Assembly (NCBI RefSeq): GCF_900021155.1
Contig: NZ_FCNT01000019.1
Coordinates: forward strand, 1-62,438
Source of the DNA: Alistipes sp. CHKCI003
GTDB lineage: Bacteria > Bacteroidota > Bacteroidia > Bacteroidales > Rikenellaceae
Length of the DNA stretch: 62,438 nt
Direction: 5' to 3'
Part shown: positions 24,902 to 33,852 of the stretch, in pieces
Position numbering within the stretch: the first letter of the stretch is position 1
Layout: the number at the start of each line of letters is the position of its first letter
Made by a program: the position numbers and the translations under genes
The notes under the pieces: generated by a model
The model's input: the letters and a program-made list of their open reading frames with translations, nothing else
The model's database searches: none
Told to the model about the DNA's origin: nothing

Positions 24902-26731
24902 TCAGCGGTTTCCGATATCGGCATAGGTCGTCTGGAGCAGCGTGCGGCCCACGTCCAGCAGCGCGGGATTCGAGGCTTCGAGCGCCGCGGAGGAGGTGCA
25001 ATCCCAGATCGCCGCGCCCGCGGCGTCCACCACGCCGAAGCCGTCGTTGAACGTATAGTAGCCGAACTTCGGCAGCGCGGGGTCGAAGATGTCCTTGCTG
25101 TACGCGAAATCGGAGTGATCGACGCCCATCTGCGCCAGCAGCGTCGCCGCCAGATCGATCTGCGAAGCATAGACGTCCACGACGAGCGGCCCCCCGGCGA
25201 GCGCTCCGCCGAGCCAGATCATCGGGATGCGGTGGCGCAGCACCGTGTTGTAGGCGATGCCGTAGGGATAGGGATACGAATGGTCGGCCACGAGGATCAC
25301 CAGCATATCGCGCCACGCGGGCGACGCCTTCCAGCGGTCGATCATGCGGCCCACGCATTCGTCGGCGAAGGCCATGGCGTTGAGCACCTTGTCGTCGAAT
25401 TTCGCATAGGGCACGTCGAACGGTTCGTGGCTGCTGAGCGTCAGAAGTCCCGCGAGGAACGGCCGTCCCCGTTCGCTCAGGCGCAGCACTTCGTCCGCGA
25501 ACCACTCGGTCATCACATCGTCGGCATAGCCCCATTTCGACGTCGGAGCGTCGAAGTGCAGGTCTTTCTGCCACGTGAGGTTCTGCCAGCCGGTAGCATA
25601 CATATACGATGCCTGATTCGTAAAATTCAGATCGCCGCCGTAGGCGAAACTCGTGGCATAGCCTTCGCGTCCGAGCGAGCGGGCGATGGAGGGCAGCGTG
25701 CGGCTCTTGGCCGGCAGCTTCATGACGGACATGCGCGTCTGCGCCGGAAATCCGTTCATCACGGCCACTTCGCCGCGGTCGGTGCGGAACGAGTTGGCGA
25801 AGAAGTTTTCGAACCACACGCCCTCGCGTCTGAACCGCTGCATGTTGGGCATCACCGCCTCGCCCCCGACCTCGGCATCCATCACCGTGCGGCCGAAGCT
25901 CTCCAGCAGCACCAGCACCACGTTGGGACGCGGCGTGCGCAGCAGCCTCACCGTGTCGGCTCCGGAGGAGCGGTCGCCGCGCAGCGCCTCGAACCGCGCC
26001 GCACGCTCGGATTCGTCGAAAAAGGGATACGCGGCGGCGTAATCCTCGTTGTCGCCCAGCGTCGAAAGCAACGAGAAAAGCGGATTGGTGGCGGCGTGAT
26101 TCAGAAACATGTCCGCGCTGAAATAGACCTTCGATACGTTGGCCGTCGCCACCGTGAGGCCCCCGCGAATCGCCACGAAGAGCACCCCCCCCAGCACCGC
26201 GAGCACCCCCGTCCACGGCAGACGCCGGCGCACCCGTTCGCCCGAGAACCGCCGCACGATCCGCCGGTAGCCCCAGATCATCAGGGCGGCATAGGCCGCG
26301 AAGATCGCCGTCTGCCGCACCCCTTCCCAGAGCCCGACGCTGGCCATCGCCTCGCGCGGGTCGGCCAGATAGATCAGGATCGTCCCGTCGATGCGGAAGC
26401 CCCAGTAGCCGTAAAGCGCCAGATCGACCGCAAAGACCGCCGCCGAGAACAGCGCGATGAGCACGAAATAGACGTCGAACACACGGCGCCAGACCGCCTC
26501 GCGCAACGGCACCCACAACGAGGTCAGCGTAAGGAGCCACGGGATCGCCGCGATGTAGCCCGCCACGGTCAGATCGAGCGACAGTCCGTGCGCGATCACC
26601 CGCCACCAATCGCCCGCCGAAGCCGCCGCGGCCTCCGAGGCGTGGAACCACAGAAACACGGGTTTCTGCACGGCCATGAACGCCACGGTCGCCGCATACA
26701 CCGCCAATAGAAACGTCAGTCTTTTTTTCAT
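24902..26731 (-). CDS. LTA-synthase-like sulfatase-fold membrane protein
   Basis: The 609-residue protein has five N-terminal membrane helices (about residues 5-210) and a large extracytoplasmic alkaline-phosphatase/sulfatase-fold domain. Metal and nucleophile motifs are LVLLESFGRT, a Thr in SFRTDRGEVAV, LLTLSSHEPFD and VADHSYPYP. The family includes lipoteichoic acid synthase and phosphoglycerol or phosphoethanolamine transferases. In a Gram-negative the substrate is probably a lipid or glycan head group, and it cannot be named from sequence. The longer frame upstream is rejected because MKKRLTFLL at 26731 starts the first membrane helix. Confidence 0.88.
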   Translation of the reverse strand: MKKRLTFLLAVYAATVAFMAVQKPVFLWFHASEAAAASAGDWWRVIAHGLSLDLTVAGYIAAIPWLLTLTSLWVPLREAVWRRVFDVYFVLIALFSAAVFAVDLALYGYWGFRIDGTILIYLADPREAMASVGLWEGVRQTAIFAAYAALMIWGYRRIVRRFSGERVRRRLPWTGVLAVLGGVLFVAIRGGLTVATANVSKVYFSADMFLNHAATNPLFSLLSTLGDNEDYAAAYPFFDESERAARFEALRGDRSSGADTVRLLRTPRPNVVLVLLESFGRTVMDAEVGGEAVMPNMQRFRREGVWFENFFANSFRTDRGEVAVMNGFPAQTRMSVMKLPAKSRTLPSIARSLGREGYATSFAYGGDLNFTNQASYMYATGWQNLTWQKDLHFDAPTSKWGYADDVMTEWFADEVLRLSERGRPFLAGLLTLSSHEPFDVPYAKFDDKVLNAMAFADECVGRMIDRWKASPAWRDMLVILVADHSYPYPYGIAYNTVLRHRIPMIWLGGALAGGPLVVDVYASQIDLAATLLAQMGVDHSDFAYSKDIFDPALPKFGYYTFNDGFGVVDAAGAAIWDCTSSAALEASNPALLDVGRTLLQTTYADIGNR

Positions 26732-26924
26732 CTCATTCCTCGGGCTGCACGGCCGCAACCCCCTAATTTCTCCTCCTCCCCCTCGCCCGACCGTCGCCGC
26801 ACTCCGGCGCATCCGGTTCGTCATGCGCAGGGTCTCTTTTCCGCTCACCGGCCGGCACTTCGTCCGCCGGATCCGGCTCCGCCCACCGCCTCGGCCGCAG
26901 GTGCCCCGACCGAAGCCGGCGGGT

Positions 26925-27578
26925 TCAGAGCTTCGCACCGTAGGCCAGATCGCCTGCGTCGCCGATACCCGGGACGATATACATCCGCGACGTCAGCTCC
27001 TCGTCCACGGCCGATGCCCAGACGGTCGTCGTCTGACGGGGCATGTTCTGCTCCACGTAATCGACCCCCTGTTCGCTGGCGATGATGGCCGCCACGTGGG
27101 TGTGCTTGGGCTGTCCGCCCCGCTCGACGAGCGCATTGTAGGCCAGCACGAGCGACGAACCCGTCGCCAGCATCGGATCGACCAGCAGCAGCACCTTGTC
27201 TTCGAGCTCGCCGCACGAAATGTATTCGACCTTCACCTTGAACTTTCCGTCCTTCGTACTCTTGCGGTAGGCCGAGACGAAAGCGTTCTCCGAATCGTCG
27301 AAATAGTTGAGGAATCCCTGATGGAACGGCAATCCCGCACGCAGGATCGTCGCCACCACGACCTTGTCCGCGATCATCTCCACCGAAGCCTCGCCCAGCG
27401 GCGTCTCCACGGCTTTGGGGACATATTCCAACGTCTTCGAAATCTCGTAGGCCGTGATTTCGCCGATGCGTTCGAGGTTGCGGCGGAAGCGCATCGAATC
27501 CGTCTGGATCCGTTTGTCGCGGATTTCGGCGATGAATTTGTTGAGAATCGTGTTCTCGTGGCTGAGCGTGTGCAACAT
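26925..27578 (-). CDS. upp: Uracil phosphoribosyltransferase
   Basis: Upp makes UMP from uracil and PRPP in pyrimidine salvage. The 217-residue protein has the PRPP loop VDPMLATGSSLV and the uracil-binding C-terminal GIGDAGD motif. The ATG at 27578 is chosen because MLHTLSHENTIL matches the usual length. Further upstream the frame is spacer. It lies about 190 bp upstream of the sulfatase-like gene on the same strand. Confidence 0.94.
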   Translation of the reverse strand: MLHTLSHENTILNKFIAEIRDKRIQTDSMRFRRNLERIGEITAYEISKTLEYVPKAVETPLGEASVEMIADKVVVATILRAGLPFHQGFLNYFDDSENAFVSAYRKSTKDGKFKVKVEYISCGELEDKVLLLVDPMLATGSSLVLAYNALVERGGQPKHTHVAAIIASEQGVDYVEQNMPRQTTTVWASAVDEELTSRMYIVPGIGDAGDLAYGAKL

Positions 27579-27690
27579 AATAGGGTTATCTTGGTTTTGT
27601 CGGTTTGAAGAAAGGTCGTTTTTCATCCTGCGTTCCCGCCTCGGCAGAGCCCGCACAAGTCCGCGCCTGCGCTCGGCTTGACGAAACGGC

Positions 27691-28893
27691 TCAATAGAGG
27701 AAATTGTTGAACGGATAGCGTCCGGCGTGTATTTCGCGCACCATGCCGTAGAGGTCCGACCGGAACTTGTCGATCTGAATCCGCTCCTTGGCCGAAAGAA
27801 AGATGCAGGGAGTGTTGGCCCGCGCGATCCAGCTCTTCTTCAGATCGTCGAGCGAGAGGTTCTCCCGCGCGGCCGGCGTGAGGTCGTCGGCCTCTTTCTT
27901 AATATAGGTATAAGCATCCACCTTGTTGAAGACCAGATACACGGGTTTGTCGCCCGCACCGATCTCCTGCAAGGTCTGCTTCACCACGGCGATCTGATCC
28001 TCGAACTGCGGATGCGAAATGTCGACCACATGGACCAGCAGATCGGCCTCGCGCACCTCGTCGAGCGTCGATTTGAACGATTCGATCAGCTCCGTGGGCA
28101 GCTTGCGGATGAACCCCACCGTATCCGACAGCAGGAACGGCAGGTTGTCGAAGACGACCTTGCGGACCGTCGTGTCGAGCGTGGCGAAGAGTTTGTTTTC
28201 GGCGAACACCTCGCTTTTCGCAATGAGGTTCATGAGCGTCGACTTTCCCACGTTGGTGTAGCCCACGAGCGCCACGCGCACCATCGAACCGCGGTTCGAG
28301 CGCTGCACGGCCATCTGACGGTCGATCCTGCGCAAGTCCTCCTTGAGCTTCGCGATCCGGTTGCGGACGATGCGGCGGTCGGTCTCGATCTCGCGTTCGC
28401 CGGCGCCGCCGCGCGTGCCCGTGCCGCCGCGCTGCCGTTCGAGGTGGGTCCACATACCCGCCAGCCGGGGCAGCATGTACTCGTAGTTGGCCAGCTGCAC
28501 CTGCGTCTTGGCATAGGCCGTCTGCGCACGCGACAGGAAGATGTCGAGAATCAGCCGCGTGCGGTCGAGCACGCGGCACGGCATCGCCCGTTCGATGTTG
28601 CGGGTCTGCGACGGCGAAAGTTCGTCGTCGAAAATCACCGCGTCGATCTCCCGCTCCTTGCAATAGGCCGCGATCTCCTCCAGTTTGCCCGGACCGACGT
28701 AGATGCGCGCCGAAGGCTGGGGCAAGCGCTGCGTGAAACGGCGCACGCTCCCGATGCCGGCCGTTTCGGCCAGAAACTCCAGTTCGTCGAGGTACTCCTC
28801 CGTCTGCCGGAGGTCCTGACCGTCGCGGACGACCGCGACCAGCACGGCGCATTCGCGGTCCGCACGTTCGATCTTTTCCTTATTCTGTTCCAT
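27691..28893 (-). CDS. hflX: Ribosome-associated GTPase
   Basis: HflX binds 50S subunits and rescues stalled or heat-damaged ribosomes. The 400-residue protein has the N-terminal HflX domain (YVGPGKLEEI, FDDELSPSQTRNIE), a coiled linker (GGTGTRGGAGEREIETDRR) and the G domain with GYTNVGKST (G1), DTVGFI (G3) and NKVD (G4). The C-terminal extension is short. It lies 60 bp after the TonB-family gene, with a hairpin terminator between them. Confidence 0.95.
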   Translation of the reverse strand: MEQNKEKIERADRECAVLVAVVRDGQDLRQTEEYLDELEFLAETAGIGSVRRFTQRLPQPSARIYVGPGKLEEIAAYCKEREIDAVIFDDELSPSQTRNIERAMPCRVLDRTRLILDIFLSRAQTAYAKTQVQLANYEYMLPRLAGMWTHLERQRGGTGTRGGAGEREIETDRRIVRNRIAKLKEDLRRIDRQMAVQRSNRGSMVRVALVGYTNVGKSTLMNLIAKSEVFAENKLFATLDTTVRKVVFDNLPFLLSDTVGFIRKLPTELIESFKSTLDEVREADLLVHVVDISHPQFEDQIAVVKQTLQEIGAGDKPVYLVFNKVDAYTYIKKEADDLTPAARENLSLDDLKKSWIARANTPCIFLSAKERIQIDKFRSDLYGMVREIHAGRYPFNNFLY

Positions 28894-28906
28894 CGGCTAA
28901 AAGTAA

Positions 28907-28931
28907 GGGTATCCCCGCAAAAAGGATACCC
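28907..28931 (-). terminator. Terminator after the TonB-family gene
   Basis: GGGTATCC and GGATACCC form an 8-bp stem with a 9-nt loop. On the minus strand TTACTTTTAG follows. It separates the TonB-family gene from hflX. Confidence 0.65.
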
Positions 28932-28953
28932 TCACCGTACTCGTTCGAGGCGG

Positions 28954-29637
28954 CTAATTTTGAAGTCTGAATACCACGGGCAGGTTATATCGCACGCGCA
29001 CCGCCTGATTGCGCTGCTTGCCGGGTTTCCACTTGGGCGATTTCTTGAGCACCCGAATCGCCTCGTCCGTAAGCGAACGGTCGGGGCTGGCGAGCACTTC
29101 GAGGACGGTGAGCGTACCGTCGCGCTCTACGACGAATGCGATCGTAACCGTACCCTGAATGCCGTTCTCCAGAGCGATCTGCGGGAATTTCACGTTGTCC
29201 TGCACCCATTTGCGGAACACGTTGATGTCGCCGCCTTGGAACGTGGGCATCTCCTCCGCGCTGTAAAACGGCTGGTCGTCCACGATCTCCTCCTCCTGCA
29301 TCTCGACGATCGGCTCGATCGAAGCGTCCTCGTCGAACTCGTCGAAGGACAGATTCGTCGAAATTTTCTGGTCGTTGCTCACGATGTCGAGAATGTCCGA
29401 AATCACTTTCACCTCCACCTTCTTGGGAGGGGCGGGCGGCTCTTCGGGCTGACGGGTGATCTCGGTCATCTCCTCCTCGACCACTTGGGCCGTATTTTCC
29501 ACTTGCTGAATCCGGTACTCCTTCGGCGTATAGGCGAAGGCCGCGATCACGAGTCCGAGCGATACGACCAGACCGATTTCGAGCAGGAGCCCCCGCTTGT
29601 TTTTCAGATCTGCTTTGGGTGATTTTTTAAGTTCCAT
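28954..29637 (-). CDS. TonB-family energy transducer
   Basis: TonB proteins couple the proton motive force to outer-membrane TonB-dependent transporters. The 227-residue protein has an N-terminal membrane helix (about residues 17-36) after a basic stretch. A periplasmic linker carries EEPPAPPKK and many acidic residues. The TonB_C domain occupies about residues 150-227 (NVKFPQIALENGIQGTV, VERDGTL, SPKWKPGKQRNQAVRVRY). No exbB/exbD lies next to it. It is transcribed alone, judging from its own -7 box and terminator. Confidence 0.92.
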   Translation of the reverse strand: MELKKSPKADLKNKRGLLLEIGLVVSLGLVIAAFAYTPKEYRIQQVENTAQVVEEEMTEITRQPEEPPAPPKKVEVKVISDILDIVSNDQKISTNLSFDEFDEDASIEPIVEMQEEEIVDDQPFYSAEEMPTFQGGDINVFRKWVQDNVKFPQIALENGIQGTVTIAFVVERDGTLTVLEVLASPDRSLTDEAIRVLKKSPKWKPGKQRNQAVRVRYNLPVVFRLQN

Positions 29638-29696
29638 CTATCGTCAATTTAATTGTTTCAATCCGGTGCAATTCTTACGGGCGCTTTAAGCAACTA

Positions 29697-29704
29697 CAAA
29701 TATA
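29697..29704 (-). promoter_or_regulatory. -7 box of the TonB-family gene
   Basis: TATATTTG on the minus strand is an exact match, 60 bp before the start codon. The nearest TTTG (29720-29717) is only 12 bp away, so the -33 element is uncertain. Confidence 0.5.
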
Positions 29705-29758
29705 TAGAGAAAAAATCAAAAATAGATGCACACGGCTCAAAATTCTTTATATTTTGTC

Positions 29759-29766
29759 TACATTTG
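29759..29766 (+). promoter_or_regulatory. -7 box of rlmN
   Basis: TACATTTG is an exact TAnnTTTG match 28 bp before the rlmN ATG, in an A/T-rich patch. No clear -33 TTTG is seen at the right distance. Confidence 0.55.
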
Positions 29767-29793
29767 TGCTCCGAACCGAAAGCCGCCAAGACC

Positions 29794-30819
29794 ATGCAGA
29801 AACCCCTTTACGGCATGAACCTCGCCCAGCTCGAAGCGCTCGCAGCCCGGACGGGTCTGCCCCGTTTCGCCGCGCGGCAGATCGCCAGATGGCTGTATGT
29901 CAAACACATAGACTGCATCGAGAAGATGACCGATCTGCCTGCCGCCGCCCGGGCTTCGCTCGCCGCAGAGTACGCCGCGGGGCTCACGCCGCCCGAACGG
30001 GTCAGCGTTTCGACCGACGGCACGAAAAAATACCTCTTCCGGACCCGCGGAGGTCATTTCGTCGAATCGGCCTACATCCCCGACGGCGACCGCGCCACGC
30101 TCTGCGTCTCGTCGCAGGCCGGCTGCCGCATGGGCTGCCGCTTCTGCGCCACGGGCCGGCAGGGGCTCCGGCAGTCGCTCCCGACGAACGACATCCTCAA
30201 CCAGATCGGCTCGCTCCCCGAGCGGGAAAAACTGACCAATCTGGTCTTCATGGGGATGGGCGAACCGCTCGACAACGCGGACAACGTGCTCGGCGCGCTC
30301 GAAATCCTGACGGCTCCGTGGGGGTTCGCTTGGTCGCCCACGCGCATCACCCTCTCCACGGCGGGCGTCGCGCCCGAGCTGCCCCGTTTTCTGGAGACTA
30401 CGAAAGTCCACCTCGCCGTGAGCCTCCACAACCCCTTTCCGGAGGAGCGGGCCGCGATCATGCCCGTCGAACGGGCATGGCCCATCGCCGACGTGGCGGA
30501 CATCCTGCGCCGCTACGACTTCTCGCACCAGCGGCGCGTGTCGTTCGAGTACATCGTCCTGAGCGGGATGAACGACACGCCGCGCCACATCCGCGCGTTG
30601 TGCCGGCTGCTCGACGGCATCAGATGCCGCATCAACCTCATCCGCTTCCACCGGATTCCCGGCTCGCCCTACTTCTCGCCCGACCCGGAGGCGATGATCC
30701 GCTTCCGCGACGCGCTGACGGCCAAGGGCCTCCAGACGACGATCCGCGCTTCGCGCGGGGAGGACATTCAGGCGGCATGCGGTTTGCTCTCCACCACGGA
30801 AAAAGAGAACCCGTCATGA
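29794..30819 (+). CDS. rlmN: Dual-specificity 23S rRNA / tRNA adenine-C2 methyltransferase
   Basis: RlmN is a radical-SAM enzyme that methylates C2 of A2503 in 23S rRNA and A37 in some tRNAs. The 341-residue protein has the cluster motif Cys111-Cys115-Cys118 (GCRMGCRFCATG), a GMGEPLDN motif and the catalytic C-terminal Cys329 (QAACGL). The frame extends upstream, but MQKPLYGMNL at 29794 fits the -7 box and the family. Its stop overlaps the thioredoxin start (ATGA). Confidence 0.95.
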   Translation: MQKPLYGMNLAQLEALAARTGLPRFAARQIARWLYVKHIDCIEKMTDLPAAARASLAAEYAAGLTPPERVSVSTDGTKKYLFRTRGGHFVESAYIPDGDRATLCVSSQAGCRMGCRFCATGRQGLRQSLPTNDILNQIGSLPEREKLTNLVFMGMGEPLDNADNVLGALEILTAPWGFAWSPTRITLSTAGVAPELPRFLETTKVHLAVSLHNPFPEERAAIMPVERAWPIADVADILRRYDFSHQRRVSFEYIVLSGMNDTPRHIRALCRLLDGIRCRINLIRFHRIPGSPYFSPDPEAMIRFRDALTAKGLQTTIRASRGEDIQAACGLLSTTEKENPS

Positions 30820-31235
30820 AAAAAAGCATCTTCACCCTGCTGCTCGCGCTCGCGGCATGGACCGCCGGAGCGCAGGTGCGCTTCGAGACCGAATCCACGG
30901 ACGCCGTACACGAAATGGCGGTGCGGGAAGGCAAGATGGTCTTCGTAGACCTCTATGCGTCGTGGTGTCCGCCCTGCCGCGCGATGGACAAGCAGGTCTT
31001 CTCGCGCAGCGATGTCGCCGAATTCCTGCACGCGCGCTTCATTCCCGTCAAATACGACGTGGACCGCCCCACGGGCAGGGCGCTGATGCAAAAGTACGAT
31101 GCGTCCGCCGTTCCCACCTACCTGATATTCACCTCCGACGGCGAGCTTCTCGGCCGCATCTCGGGCGCTTCGGACGCCAAGACGTTCATGTCCGACGTGA
31201 GCCGGATCGCAGCCCGCGCCGGAGCGAAGAAATAG
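30816..31235 (+). CDS. Secreted thioredoxin-fold protein
   Basis: The 139-residue protein has a Sec signal peptide (MKKSIFTLLLALAAWTAGA, cleavage before QVRF). A thioredoxin-like fold with CPPC in the active site (YASWCPPCRAMDKQVF) and the cis-Pro in AVPTYLIF follow. It is probably periplasmic and could reduce or oxidise disulfides. The partner is unknown. The 4-bp overlap with rlmN suggests one transcript. Confidence 0.9.
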   Translation: MKKSIFTLLLALAAWTAGAQVRFETESTDAVHEMAVREGKMVFVDLYASWCPPCRAMDKQVFSRSDVAEFLHARFIPVKYDVDRPTGRALMQKYDASAVPTYLIFTSDGELLGRISGASDAKTFMSDVSRIAARAGAKK

Positions 31236-32175
31236 CAGCGCGCCCTTTCTTCGTCCCCCCCCCGCCGGAAGACAGCCGGCGAGCCGGCCGTATGCCGGAA
31301 ATTCCGCATCCGCGGACCCGACGCCCCGCTTCCGATGCGGAAATCATGCGCGAAGCGCGCGCGAATGCGGCCGCAGGCGACCTTGCGGACGGTCCGCCGT
31401 TCGCCCGAGCCGCCGCGACACGAACGGCGCGTTTTCTTCGTGCCGCGAAACGTCCCCTCCCCCCGCTTTCAGTTGCGGCGGCCTCCCGAGCCCTCTCTTC
31501 CCGACGTTCGGAGGGGGGGGCGAGACACGGCGCCAGCGGTTTTTCCGCCCTACGGTTTTCCGGCTCCTCTGCGGTTCGACGCCGGCGGCGGGACGCACCT
31601 GCGCCTTTCCGGCGTAACCCGGTCCGTCGCATCGGGACGGCGGCGAACGGCCCGCATCGCACATGCGAAGCCGCTGACGCGGTGAATACGACGATCTCCG
31701 TCAGAGTGAAAAAACGGGGCCTCAACCAGCACGGCACGCCCTCGCTGCGGACGTATTTCCGCCGCCGCAGCCCGCACGGCTCCGGAGCGCCGCGAACCGG
31801 AACACGACAAGGGAACGTATCCCGCCTCCCTCCGACGCCGAACGTTCCCGCCGAGCCGCCCAGCGCCGAACTCGCCCGGGCCGCGCCGGAGCAGGAAAAC
31901 GTAAGGATGAAAACCGACGTTTTCGCTAAGCCGAACGCTGAGCCGGACACAACTTCGGGCCGGAGCGGGAAAACGGACGTAAGGAGTTCGACCGTTTCCA
32001 CCCGCACTCCCGGGAGCGGGCGAACCGGGTCGCGCATCGCATCGAGCGGCATCCGCCCGCAGTGCGGACGCGGCGAAGTCTGCACTGCACCCGTCATCGC
32101 AGCGTACTCTCCCCCCCCGATCAACCGATGCTTCGTCCGCACGGAACCCTTCCGTGCGCAAACACCCGGCGCGCG
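31236..32175. other. Long GC-rich spacer
   Basis: 940 bp between the convergent thioredoxin and rsmG genes. Nine C lie at 31255-31263, eight G at 31513-31520 and eight C at 32113-32120. A 9-bp hairpin TTCCGCATC/GATGCGGAA lies at 31302-31342, and CGCACGGAA/TTCCGTGCG lies at 32138-32158, close to the rsmG stop. Long frames run across it on both strands, but they are Arg/Pro/Ala-rich and motif-free. I see no gene. Confidence 0.55.
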
Positions 32176-32802
32176 CTACCTCTTGGGCGTATAAACCACT
32201 TTTTTTGTATCGAAAAAATCTTCGGCGAAATAATCCGAAACGGCATAGATGTCCCACCGCTTGCGGGTGCGGGCCAGCTCTTCGGCCAGATCGCCCCCTT
32301 TCAGATAGAGGATGCCGTTGGGCAGCGTCCCGCGCCGGCCCCGTTCGAGGAGCGGCCAGACCCACCCCACGAAGACGGACATATCGGTAACGGCCCGCGA
32401 AACCACATAGTCGAATCGTTCGGTCCCGAGCGTTTCGACCCGCACGCAGCGGGGCGTGAGGTTTTCCAGCCCGAGACTCTCCGCGACCCCGCGGACGACG
32501 CCGATCTTCTTGGCGATGGAGTCGGCCGCCGTGAAACGCGCCTCGGGAAAGAGGATCGCCAGCGGAACGCTCGGAAACCCCCCGCCGCACCCGGCGTCGA
32601 GGATGCGGGCTCCGGCATCGAACGCACAGACGCGGGCGATGGCGAGCGAGTGGAGCACGTGGCGCAAATAGAGTTGTTCGAAATCCTTGCGCGAGACGAC
32701 GTTGATGCGGGCGTTCCACTCGGCGTAAAGCCCGTAGAGCGCGGCGAAGCGCTCGCGCTGAAGCGGCGTGAGGCCGGGAAAATATTTGTCGATCAGTTCC
32801 AT
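32176..32802 (-). CDS. rsmG: 16S rRNA m7G527 methyltransferase
   Basis: RsmG (GidB) methylates N7 of G527 in 16S rRNA using SAM. The 208-residue protein has the N-terminal helical part (NVVSRKDFEQLYLRHVLHSL), the SAM-binding loop LDAGCGGGFPSVPLAI and the SRAVTDM motif. The C-terminus ends KKVVYTPKR. The open frame upstream of 32802 is rejected because the family starts near MELIDKYFPGLT. A tight 9-bp hairpin follows 17 bp after the stop. Confidence 0.94.
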   Translation of the reverse strand: MELIDKYFPGLTPLQRERFAALYGLYAEWNARINVVSRKDFEQLYLRHVLHSLAIARVCAFDAGARILDAGCGGGFPSVPLAILFPEARFTAADSIAKKIGVVRGVAESLGLENLTPRCVRVETLGTERFDYVVSRAVTDMSVFVGWVWPLLERGRRGTLPNGILYLKGGDLAEELARTRKRWDIYAVSDYFAEDFFDTKKVVYTPKR

Positions 32803-33294
32803 ATCCGTTATATTCCTACTCTCTTTCGCAGGAAGGGACGCCGCGGACGATCCGCCGCCTCCCGGCCCGCATCCGCCGTGCCGTCTCCGAAGTTCCGGAA
32901 GCGCCGCGGCCACCGCCACGGCGACGGTCGTAAAAACGAAGGTCCCCGCCGAGACGGCCCTCATCCATCGCCGCACCCGCCGTGCAGCTCCGGTGCGGCG
33001 CACCGCCAGCCGCCATGCCGTCCGGACTTCCGCGCGGAATCCGCCCCGCGCCAAACGGCCGCCTCAGACGGGTTCACCCACCACGAGACGCCTCCGCTCC
33101 GGCCCCGGCACGGGACGAGCCGCAGCACAGCGAAGCCTTCCGCACGCACACCGCTGCCGCTGACGGACGGCTCCCTGCACGCGCGCCTCCCGGCAGTACG
33201 CCCCCTCCCCGCACACGACGCCCCGCAAACGCCCGCCGCCGCACGATGCCGGACGGCAACACCCTCCGGACCGCCGGCCGCGAAGCCTTCCGCA
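32803..33294. other. GC-rich spacer
   Basis: 492 bp between rsmG and the sigma factor gene on the same strand. I see no gene, promoter box or terminator. The open frames on both strands are low-complexity. Confidence 0.45.
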
Positions 33295-33852
33295 TTATTC
33301 TTCTTTCTTAATCATCCGGCACATCTGTTCCCGTGCTCGGTGGATCTGCGTCTTCACCGTCCCGAGCGGCAGCGCGAGCTTGGCCGCGATCTCTTCGTAG
33401 GAGTACTCGTCGAAAAAGCGCATCCGCACCAGCTGCCGGTAGCGGGGCGCGAGCCGCTCCAGATAGTGTTCGATCTGCGTGCGCTGCTGGAGACGGATGA
33501 CGCTCTCCTCGGGCGTCGGTCCGCTGGCCGGCGGCGAGGCGAACCGTTCGTCGATCGGCAGATCGTCCTGCCGCTTGCGCATGAAGTCGATGAACGTGTT
33601 GCGGGCGATGGTATAGACCCACTGCCCGAAGGTATAGTCGGTGCGGTAGCTGCCCAGATTGATATAAACCTTCACGAAGGTCTCCTGCAACAGGTCGTCG
33701 GCGTCGTTCACGCCCCCCAGCCGCTGCACGAACAGCCGGTGGATGGCGTCGCGGTAGCGGTTGAACAGGTATTCGAAGGCCGTGTCGTCGCCCCCGAGCG
33801 CCAGTTCGACCAGCCGCCGGTCCTCGGCGACGATGTAGTCGGCTATCTCCAT
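33295..33852 (-). CDS. ECF-type RNA polymerase sigma factor
   Basis: The 185-residue protein has sigma region 2 at about residues 22-95 (FNRYRDAIHRLFVQRL, DADDLLQETFVKVY, FGQWVYTIARNTFIDFMR) and region 4 at about 125-180 (YRQLVRMRFFDEYSYEEIAAKLALPLGTVKTQIHRAR). No anti-sigma factor gene is next to it. Its start lies 10 bp inside the end of a glycosyltransferase gene, so the two are probably translated together. Its targets are unknown. Confidence 0.92.
   Translation of the reverse strand: MEIADYIVAEDRRLVELALGGDDTAFEYLFNRYRDAIHRLFVQRLGGVNDADDLLQETFVKVYINLGSYRTDYTFGQWVYTIARNTFIDFMRKRQDDLPIDERFASPPASGPTPEESVIRLQQRTQIEHYLERLAPRYRQLVRMRFFDEYSYEEIAAKLALPLGTVKTQIHRAREQMCRMIKKEE

Noticed and set aside
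31186..32719. Long minus-strand frames over the spacer before and into rsmG
   Set aside because: The translations are low-complexity and the frames conflict with rsmG, whose SAM motif is clear.
32803..33054. N-terminal extension of rsmG with a hydrophobic stretch
   Set aside because: RsmG is cytosolic and starts near MELIDKYF. The extension is GC-rich spacer.
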